From: Spirosoma fluviale
Lineage (GTDB): Bacteria > Bacteroidota > Bacteroidia > Cytophagales > Spirosomataceae
DNA: 64,000 nt
Direction: 5' to 3'
NCBI GenBank assembly: GCA_945901025.1
Contig: CAMDJW010000001.1
Coordinates: 1-64,000 of the forward strand
Made by a program: the position numbers and the translations under genes. The notes beneath the pieces were generated by a model. The model was not told where the DNA came from and made no database searches. It worked only from the letters and a program-made list of their open reading frames with translations. This document shows, piece after piece, positions 57,834 through 64,000 of the stretch. Positions within the stretch are counted from its first letter, which is position 1; every line of letters starts with the position of its first letter.

Positions 57834-58847
57834 ATGGCTAAGTCTAAATTGGAGTACATTTGGTTGGATGGTTACAAACCTACCCAGAGTTTACGTTCTA
57901 AAACTAAAATCGAAAGTAATTTTAGTGGAAAGTTAGCGGATTGTGATATGTGGTGTTTTGATGGTTCATCTACGGAGCAAGCTCCTGGTGGCTCTTCGGA
58001 TTGCCTTTTACGTCCTGTATTTATTTGCCCAGATCCAGCTCGTAAAAATGCATATTTGGTCATGTGTGATGTTTTAAATTCAGATGGAACTCCTCACGTA
58101 TCCAACGGCCGTGCTACTATCGAGGATGATGATAATGATTTTTGGTTCGGTTTTGAACAAGAATATTTTTTATGGGATCCTGAAACCAATAAGCCATTAG
58201 GTTTTCCGGCGAACGGATATCCAGGCCCTCAAGGTCCATATTACTGTTCAGTAGGCGCAACAAATGCCTATGGACGTGAGATTGTTGAAGAGCATTTAGA
58301 TCTTTGCATTGAAGCAGGGTTAAATATTGAAGGAATTAATGCGGAAGTGGCTGCTGGTCAGTGGGAATTTCAAATGTTTGCTAAAGGAGCGAAAGAAGCG
58401 GGAGATCAAATTTGGATTGGACGTTATTTATTGGAGCGTTTAGGAGAGAAATATGGTGTTTCTGTTAACTGGCATTGCAAGCCATTGGGAACATTGGATT
58501 GGAATGGTTCAGGAATGCATGCCAACTTCTCTAACACTGCTTTGCGTACAGCTGGTAAAAAAGAAACGTATGATGCTATATGTTCAGCATTTGCTCCTTT
58601 TGTAAAAGAGCATATTGACGTGTATGGAGCTGACAATCATTTACGTTTAACGGGTAAGCACGAAACCCAGTCTATTGATTCTTTCTCTTATGGCGTTTCA
58701 GATCGTGGTGCTTCTATTCGTATTCCAATTGCAACCGTGGAAAAAGGTTGGAAAGGTTGGTTAGAAGATCGTAGACCTAATTCTGCTGCAGATCCTTACA
58801 AAGTAGCTGCGCGTATTATTAAGACAGTTAAGACTGCTAAATATTAA
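57834..58847 (+). CDS. Glutamine synthetase, eukaryotic-type (GSII) with beta-grasp domain
   Basis: 337 residues, typical for GSII rather than the 470 of GSI. EYIWLDGYKPTQSLRSKTK, then WCFDGSSTEQAPGGSSDCLLRP (beta-grasp), FWFGFEQEYFLWDPET, GAKEAGDQIWIGRYLLERLGEKYGVSVNWHCKPL, and RLTGKHETQ with RGASIRIP are the family blocks. It stands beside a completely unrelated GSIII, giving two isozymes of different evolutionary type. Distinct regulation is likely: its own consensus promoter and terminator frame it. Confidence 0.93.
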   Translation: MAKSKLEYIWLDGYKPTQSLRSKTKIESNFSGKLADCDMWCFDGSSTEQAPGGSSDCLLRPVFICPDPARKNAYLVMCDVLNSDGTPHVSNGRATIEDDDNDFWFGFEQEYFLWDPETNKPLGFPANGYPGPQGPYYCSVGATNAYGREIVEEHLDLCIEAGLNIEGINAEVAAGQWEFQMFAKGAKEAGDQIWIGRYLLERLGEKYGVSVNWHCKPLGTLDWNGSGMHANFSNTALRTAGKKETYDAICSAFAPFVKEHIDVYGADNHLRLTGKHETQSIDSFSYGVSDRGASIRIPIATVEKGWKGWLEDRRPNSAADPYKVAARIIKTVKTAKY

Positions 58848-58879
58848 TTTATCTTGCATTTATATACTTTTATGAAATG

Positions 58880-58910
58880 AAATGGCGGGTTTTCCCGCCA
58901 TTTTTGTTTT
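58880..58910 (+). terminator. Terminator of the GSII gene
   Basis: AATGGCGGG (58881-58889), loop TTTT, CCCGCCATT (58894-58902), then T-rich. Strong GC core. The -7-like TACCTTTG (58910-58917) for mtaB follows immediately. Confidence 0.9.
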
Positions 58911-58934
58911 ACCTTTGTAGCCAGATTATTAATA

Positions 58935-60260
58935 ATGAAAAAGTTCGCTTTTTATACGTTAGGTTGTAAATTGAATTTTGCAGAATCGAGTTCAATTGCC
59001 CGTAGTTTGGAACCTATGGGTTTTACTCGTGTGGATTTTCAGGATTCACCTAATTTGTTTGTCATCAATACCTGCAGCGTGACCGAACAAGCAGATAAAA
59101 AGTGTAAAAAAGTAGTTCGAGAAGCCAAAAAGATCAATCCAGAATCTACGGTAGTGATTATGGGCTGTTATGCTCAATTGAAACCCGAAGAAATAGCGAG
59201 TATTTCGGGTGTGGATTTGGTTTTAGGAGCCAACGAAAAATTCCAATTGCCTGATTTACTTCCCCCCCATTTAAATAAAAAAAACACGAAGCTTCCTAAA
59301 TTATTGGCCTCTGAAATTAGGTATGACTTAGATTACCATGCCTCCTATTCAGTGAATGACAGAACTAGGACTTTTTTAAAGGTGCAGGATGGGTGTGATT
59401 ATCCTTGCTCCTATTGCACAATCCCTCTCGCTCGTGGTCAATCTCGATCAGATAGTGTGGAAAGTGTACTAGCTTTAATTGAGGAAATAGCTTTTAAAGA
59501 GGTAAAAGAAATCGTGCTAACAGGTGTAAATATTGGCGATTTTGGAATACAACAAGGAAAACGTGAGGAAACATTTTTTGATTTAATCCAAGCGATCGAA
59601 TTAAAATCGAGCATTAAGCGATTTCGCATATCTTCTATTGAGCCTAATTTAATTACCCCTGAAATAATTACTTTCTTGGCAAGTTCCAAGTTATTTGTAC
59701 CTCATTTTCACATACCCTTACAATCTGGATCAAATACGGTTTTGCGCTTAATGAAACGTCGATATCAAAGAGAATTATATGTAAGCCGCATAGCCTTAAT
59801 TAAATCATTGATGCCAAATGCATGTATTGGTGTAGATGTTATTGTGGGACATCCAGGAGAAACGCACGAATTATTTTTAGAAACCTATCAGTTTTTGCAG
59901 GCGCTTGATATTTCATATTTACATGTATTCCCATATTCAGAAAGGGCCAACACTTTTGCAACTGAAATTTTTCCTAAAATTGATGGCTCTCAAAAATCAG
60001 AAAGATCTAAAATGTTACACATACTATCCGATAAAAATAGACGTGCTTTTTATGAAAGCCAATTAGGGAAAAAGGGCGAAGTTTTGTTTGAAGAATCAAA
60101 TGAAAATGGATTAATGGAAGGTTTTTCTGAAAACTATGTACGGTTTCAGGCCGAATACGATCCCTTGCTAATCAATACCATTCAATCCGTTCGCTACAAA
60201 TCAATCGCTGAAAATGGTGAGGTGATGGGAGATATTTTATTCTCGAACGCCTTAGTTTAA
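58935..60260 (+). CDS. mtaB: tRNA t6A37 methylthiotransferase MtaB
   Basis: 441 residues. The N-terminal MTTase domain has three Cys for the auxiliary cluster (Cys11 in LGCKLN, Cys47 in NTCSVT, Cys78 in MGCYA). The radical-SAM site is Cys154-x3-Cys158-x2-Cys161 (GCDYPCSYC). A TRAM-like end closes the protein. It converts t6A37 to ms2t6A37 in tRNAs reading ANN codons, including tRNA-Lys. The 3' end overlaps the hydrolase gene by 4 bp. Confidence 0.94.
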   Translation: MKKFAFYTLGCKLNFAESSSIARSLEPMGFTRVDFQDSPNLFVINTCSVTEQADKKCKKVVREAKKINPESTVVIMGCYAQLKPEEIASISGVDLVLGANEKFQLPDLLPPHLNKKNTKLPKLLASEIRYDLDYHASYSVNDRTRTFLKVQDGCDYPCSYCTIPLARGQSRSDSVESVLALIEEIAFKEVKEIVLTGVNIGDFGIQQGKREETFFDLIQAIELKSSIKRFRISSIEPNLITPEIITFLASSKLFVPHFHIPLQSGSNTVLRLMKRRYQRELYVSRIALIKSLMPNACIGVDVIVGHPGETHELFLETYQFLQALDISYLHVFPYSERANTFATEIFPKIDGSQKSERSKMLHILSDKNRRAFYESQLGKKGEVLFEESNENGLMEGFSENYVRFQAEYDPLLINTIQSVRYKSIAENGEVMGDILFSNALV

Positions 60261-60871
60261 TTTTTAGCATCAGAAATAAATTGTTCAATATTTCTTAAAA
60301 TTCGAATTCTGTTTTCTTCACTTAATTCAAAATCATGATCGATGTCTTCAAAGACTATAGTCGTATTTGAATTAAAGTTATACTTTTTCTCAATTTCTTT
60401 GCCGCCATAAATATCCTGAAGCCCCTGAATAATTAACATCGGTGTTTTAACATGTTTTAAATGTTCGTGCCGATAAGCTTCCTCCACATTATCTGGATGC
60501 TTAAATGGATAACCCAAAGCAACTATTTTATGAATGGGATGTTGGATTGAAACCATGGTGGCAACAATCGCTCCCGCGCTTCGACCAATTAACGTAATTT
60601 CAGTATTCTTAGGAATTTTGCTCAATTTTTTAGTTAATTTTTCTATTCTAAAAGATATATCATTGGGATTTTTTAGAAATGCTTCGTGCATGCTATAACC
60701 CATAGGACTCAAAATAATTAGATAAATTCGTTCCTTTATACGAAAATAATGTTGTCTTATGAAGGGCTGCTTTCTGATAAATTGGGGTATCATTCGAAGG
60801 ATGTTAGGATAAACTTTTCTTCTAAAGAAAGAGTATGAGTCATTGAAAACAACAAAATGGATTCCTTTTAT
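60257..60871 (-). CDS. Small alpha/beta hydrolase, frame continuing upstream of the first ATG
   Basis: From the ATG at 60791-60793 the protein has 178 residues, with nucleophile elbow GRSAGA, the acid region QGLQDIYGG and His in FEDIDHDF. The same frame stays open upstream for 29 codons and reads KGIHFVVFNDSYSFFRRKVYPNILR into MIPQF. That adds a typical first beta strand and is rich in ordinary residues. No ATG, GTG or TTG is in a good place; an ATA lies at 60869-60871, where I set the end. The true start is thus non-standard or mutated. The fold suggests a KANL3/Tex30-like hydrolase; substrate unknown. Confidence 0.65.
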   Translation of the reverse strand: MKGIHFVVFNDSYSFFRRKVYPNILRMIPQFIRKQPFIRQHYFRIKERIYLIILSPMGYSMHEAFLKNPNDISFRIEKLTKKLSKIPKNTEITLIGRSAGAIVATMVSIQHPIHKIVALGYPFKHPDNVEEAYRHEHLKHVKTPMLIIQGLQDIYGGKEIEKKYNFNSNTTIVFEDIDHDFELSEENRIRILRNIEQFISDAKN

Positions 60872-61104
60872 TTTTGAAAGAATATCCGTTTATAAATAGC
60901 TGTCTTTTTCAAGGTTTTCTCTGCCAATCAATAAAGTGATTTTGTTTGTCTTCATAAGGAATAAATGGAATGAAGATCGAACTTCAATTTGAATTTATAA
61001 ATTTAAAACCGTTAAAAACAAAAAAGCCGAAAACTATAAGTTTTCGACTTTTTGATTGAAACAAAACCACAAGAACCATTACTTGCGGCTTTGCTTTAGG
61101 TAGA
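60872..61104. other. Intergenic region between hydrolase and amt
   Basis: About 230 bp (310 bp if the hydrolase begins at its first ATG). It holds the bidirectional terminator at 61019-61055 and no other recognisable element. No ORF of coding character was seen. Confidence 0.5.
61019..61055. terminator. Terminator after amt
   Basis: AAAAAG-c-CGAAAAC (61021-61034), loop TATAA, GTTTTCG-a-CTTTTT (61040-61053). Thirteen pairs, one mismatch, A/T runs on both sides. It ends the porin-amt transcript on the minus strand. Confidence 0.85.
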
Positions 61105-62451
61105 TTATTCTCCTAACGCTTCATCGTGTTGAGATAAATCTAATCCAAGTCTTTCTTCCTCCTCATTTACACGTAGAGGTATGATTTTATCTGTAATGAT
61201 CAACAACAAATATGAAACACCAAAGGCAAATGCAGATACAATCGCCAATGCTAAAATATGTTTTATAAAAAGAGCTGTTTCCCCATAAAACAATCCATTT
61301 TCAACTACTGCAGCATTCACTGCGCTTGTTGCGAAAATACCGGTCATCAACATTCCCACCATTCCTCCTACTCCGTGGCAAGGAAATACGTCCAAAGTAT
61401 CATCTAAATTTGAACTTGCTCTCCAGTGCGCCACAACGTTTGAAATGATCGCTGCAATAACACCAATAAAGATGGCAACAGGAACAGTAACAAAACCAGC
61501 AGCTGGTGTGATAGCTACTAAACCAACTACCGCGCCAATACAGAATCCTAAAGCTGAAACTTTTTTACCACGAGTTACATCGAATAATATCCATGATAAA
61601 CCAGCAGCTGCAGCAGCCACGTGCGTAGTAGCGAAAGCAGTTACAGCAAGGCCATTTGCGCCCACAGCTGAACCCGCATTAAATCCAAACCAACCGAACC
61701 ATAATAAACCAGTACCTAATAAAACATATGGAATATTAGCTGGAGGCAAGATGTTAGATTCTATGTGTGACTTACGACGACGTAAATAAAGGGCACCTGC
61801 TAAAGCAGCCCAACCAGCTGACATATGTACAACGGTTCCACCAGCAAAATCTAAAACACCTAAATTAAATAAGAATCCATCTGGATGCCATGTCCAATGC
61901 GCCAAAGGAGCATAAACAACCACGCAGAATAGAATCATAAATAGTACAAATGCTCTAAAGTTAATTCGTTCTGCCAAAGCACCCGAAATAAGTGCTGGTG
62001 TTATAACCGCGAATTTCATTTGAAAAAATGCAAATAATGCAAATGGAATCGTAAATTTCAATTGGCCCGTACTTCCTAAAGATAACTTGTGATCAAATAC
62101 TCCATTGAACATGAAAAATGTCCTAGGATCACCAATCCAACCACCCAAAGAGTCGCCAAAGGCTAAACTAAAACCAAAAACAATCCAAATAACAGAAATT
62201 ACTCCCATGGCAATAAATGATTGCAACATAGTTGAAATAACGTTTTTGTGATTAACCATTCCACCATAAAAGTAAGCTAAGCCTGGTGTCATTAATAGAA
62301 CTAATCCAGATGCTACGATCATCCAAGCGGTATCACCAGTGTCTAAACCTTCTGTTGGCATTACACCAGGTACACTAGTTAAAAATAAAGCGGCTACTGC
62401 TATCGCGAGCAATACAAGTAGCGGGATCCATGTTGGTTTTTGTGTCGTCAT
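61105..62451 (-). CDS. amt: Ammonium transporter Amt
   Basis: 448 residues, 11-12 hydrophobic segments. Signal-like helix first (TWIPLLVLLAIAVAALFLTSV), then DTAWMIVASGLVLLMTPGLAYFYGGMV, DFAGGTVVHMSAGWAALAGAL with the pore His, and FPCHGVGGMVGMLMTGIF with the second pore His. The C-terminus (LRVNEEEERLGLDLSQHDEALGE) is the acidic tail that contacts PII in other bacteria. It lies 34 bp after a porin gene on the same strand, and no glnK/PII gene is visible in the window. Confidence 0.94.
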   Translation of the reverse strand: MTTQKPTWIPLLVLLAIAVAALFLTSVPGVMPTEGLDTGDTAWMIVASGLVLLMTPGLAYFYGGMVNHKNVISTMLQSFIAMGVISVIWIVFGFSLAFGDSLGGWIGDPRTFFMFNGVFDHKLSLGSTGQLKFTIPFALFAFFQMKFAVITPALISGALAERINFRAFVLFMILFCVVVYAPLAHWTWHPDGFLFNLGVLDFAGGTVVHMSAGWAALAGALYLRRRKSHIESNILPPANIPYVLLGTGLLWFGWFGFNAGSAVGANGLAVTAFATTHVAAAAAGLSWILFDVTRGKKVSALGFCIGAVVGLVAITPAAGFVTVPVAIFIGVIAAIISNVVAHWRASSNLDDTLDVFPCHGVGGMVGMLMTGIFATSAVNAAVVENGLFYGETALFIKHILALAIVSAFAFGVSYLLLIITDKIIPLRVNEEEERLGLDLSQHDEALGE

Positions 62452-62485
62452 GTTTACAAAAATTTAAATGTGAATAAATTGATTA

Positions 62486-63622
62486 TTAATATTTATAAAT
62501 GAAGTGCAATCCTAATGTAGTTTGTGACTTTTGAGCTTTGCCATCTCCATCTGTAAATTGAGCGGTAGCATACGCATCGCTTCTTAATTCAGGCTTGATC
62601 AATAAATGACCATTTGCGGCAGTGAAAGTAGCTGTCAATGTGAATGAAGAAACACTTGTTCCTTTTCCATCCGCATCTCTTAAGGCCCTTGCTCCAGAAG
62701 TATTGTCAAAAACTTCATAACGACCACCTAAGCTAAAGCCATCAGTAAATGCGTAATTAGAATATAAAGCAACTCCACTCCAAGTTTTGCTATTTCCCAC
62801 AGATCCACCCCCTTGAAAATCGCCAGTTTGTGATCCATAAGCTGCATTTACTCCTAATAAATATTTAGGTGAGATTTGATAAGAAGTAGTTAAATCAGTT
62901 AAGCTATATGAACCTGAATCATCTTTTCCTGAGGCTAAAGGAGCTGATTCATTAGATGAAATACCATTAAAGTATACATTCCAACCCGATGCAGGCGATG
63001 TAAATACTTGATAGATAAATCCTTTAGAAGCATTATTATCATTTAAATTATCAACATTATTGACCAATCCAGCCATCGCCGCAAACTTATCACTAAAGGC
63101 ATAATTAGCCTTCACTCCAATGTGATAGAAAGGACCATTGTTGAACAAGTTCGATAATGAATAGTTGTAATTGACAGGAGCATCGATTACTTCATATCCA
63201 ATATGAGTACCAAATTGACCCGCCGTGAAAGTTAATTTATCACTCGCTTTCCAGTTGAAATATGCTTGCTTAATAGCTAAGGCGGTTGTCCCTTTACCTA
63301 AAGGTCCAATGGCATTTCCATACTGGCCCAAATCCGCATTAGGTCCGAAGGTCAAATCAACAACAACATCAGATGTTTTTGTACTGTACCCAAATTTTGT
63401 TTGAACAAGTCCCAATGAAAATTGACTCGACTTTTGATCGAACGCTCTTTCATAACCCGAAACTCCCAGATTACTTCTGTTGGTCGGACTGTTAAAGTTT
63501 AACATATAGTACGAATCTACGTAACCCGAAAATGTAAACTTAGGCGCTTCGGCTTCTTTTTCTTGGGAAAATCCACAAAAGGATACAAGGCCCAGAATTG
63601 CAGTAAAGATTGATTTTTTCAT
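62486..63622 (-). CDS. Outer-membrane porin (BBP2-like) upstream of amt
   Basis: 378 residues with signal peptide (KKSIFTAILGLVSFCGFSQ). The barrel starts FTFSGYVDSYYMLNFNSPTNRSNLG and GLVQTKFGYSTKTSDVVVDLTFGPNADLGQYGN, the pattern of BBP2 putative porins. Alternating strands continue to a C-terminal aromatic end LGLHFIYKY, as expected for BAM recognition. It is co-oriented with amt at 34 bp, so likely gives small nitrogen compounds passage through the outer membrane (inference). Confidence 0.85.
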   Translation of the reverse strand: MKKSIFTAILGLVSFCGFSQEKEAEAPKFTFSGYVDSYYMLNFNSPTNRSNLGVSGYERAFDQKSSQFSLGLVQTKFGYSTKTSDVVVDLTFGPNADLGQYGNAIGPLGKGTTALAIKQAYFNWKASDKLTFTAGQFGTHIGYEVIDAPVNYNYSLSNLFNNGPFYHIGVKANYAFSDKFAAMAGLVNNVDNLNDNNASKGFIYQVFTSPASGWNVYFNGISSNESAPLASGKDDSGSYSLTDLTTSYQISPKYLLGVNAAYGSQTGDFQGGGSVGNSKTWSGVALYSNYAFTDGFSLGGRYEVFDNTSGARALRDADGKGTSVSSFTLTATFTAANGHLLIKPELRSDAYATAQFTDGDGKAQKSQTTLGLHFIYKY

Positions 63623-64000
63623 GAGGAGTAATTTTTAAGTGTGAATAAATGCTTGATTACGGAACAAATATTCATACAAAAAATATATAATGCAAGAATA
63701 ATAGAAAAAATTTTAACTTATTTTTCATCTTTTTACAAAATATATTAAAAAATAGGTCTTTTTAAAACCTATATTTAAAATAATTACAATTTTTAATAAA
63801 AATAAGGTTTTAATATAAACCTATCGTTTTGATTTCTTGAAATAATATAATTTTAATAAAAAAGATAGAATTTTTAGTTTTTGTATTTTTTGAACAAAAA
63901 AAAATAGCTCATTCACTGAGCTATTTTAAAATTCAATACAATTGAATCAATATGTAAATGAATGCTAAGGATTCATTCTAAATTTATTCGGCATGTAACC
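63623..64000. other. Very AT-rich end region
   Basis: 378 bp with long A and T stretches and no ORF of coding character. It should contain the porin-amt promoter on the minus strand; no clean TTG-N19-TAnnTTTG was found. The only distinct element is the hairpin at 63895-63930. The window ends here. Confidence 0.5.
63895..63930. terminator. Bidirectional terminator near the window end
   Basis: AAAATAGCTCA (63901-63911), loop TTCAC, TGAGCTATTTT (63917-63927): perfect 11-bp stem with an A-run before and T-run in the right arm. It probably belongs to a gene beyond the window. Confidence 0.8.

Noticed and set aside
1-64000. CRISPR arrays, insertion sequences, prophage genes, rRNA, large biosynthetic clusters
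   Set aside because: No spaced direct-repeat arrays, no transposase or integrase ORF, no phage structural genes, no rRNA-like sequence and no PKS/NRPS modules were found on reading.

Overview
The window is a stretch of chromosome from a low-GC member of the Bacteroidota, most likely a Cytophagales (Spirosomaceae/Cytophagaceae-type) freshwater or soil heterotroph. The signs are a gliding gene (gldC), type III glutamine synthetase, the long form of IspG, DUF3078/DUF3127/DUF4159 proteins, TTG-N19-TAnnTTTG promoters instead of sigma70 boxes, and weak or absent Shine-Dalgarno sites. A genus such as Aquirufa is a guess from memory. Gene packing is dense: several convergent pairs overlap at their 3' ends.

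Layout. 1-6.0 kb is accessory-looking. It holds tRNA-Lys behind a leader with three hairpins, a 0.8 kb islet bounded by a second copy of the tRNA 3' end plus terminator, four secreted proteins of unknown role, and a membrane-anchored AraC regulator. 6.1-12.1 kb holds an esterase, a quinone-oxidoreductase-like gene and a tight operon SDR / ACAD10-11-type acyl-CoA dehydrogenase / APH-type kinase / 3-hydroxyacyl-CoA dehydrogenase, which together look like a route for 4-hydroxy acids. 12.1-14.7 kb has a penicillin-acylase-family enzyme and a broken RhuM gene.

14.8-26.3 kb is a minus-strand catabolic locus: TonB-dependent receptor, a very large PVC-type HEAT/cytochrome c lipoprotein, a Gfo/Idh/MocA oxidoreductase, a sialate-O-acetylesterase-like enzyme and a PIG-L deacetylase. 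26.5-29.8 kb pairs a PAS histidine kinase with a receiver-CRP regulator. These face safE and a 5'-truncated fixH, the apparent tail of a lost cbb3-oxidase cluster.

29.9-57.6 kb is mostly core: rlmD, dnaB, phoH, tRNA-Leu, trhO, surE, folE, a QueD/PTPS homologue, ispG, gldC, cinA, a lipoyl E2, desaturase, rsmE. Interspersed are a GH109-like/MFS sugar pair and a frameshifted DUF1801 gene. 55.4-63.6 kb is a nitrogen-assimilation neighbourhood: GSIII, eukaryotic-type GSII with a consensus promoter, and a porin-amt operon, interrupted by mtaB and a small hydrolase whose reading frame continues upstream of its first ATG.

I saw no rRNA, CRISPR array, complete insertion sequence, prophage or classical secondary-metabolite cluster. 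The best candidates for under-described biology are the split ACAD10/11-like operon, the FixL/FixK-like pair beside the cbb3 relic, the tRNA-Lys islet, and the OB-fold DUF3127 protein ending in an SSB-like tail. Family assignments are from recognition of motifs and remembered homologues; no database search was run.
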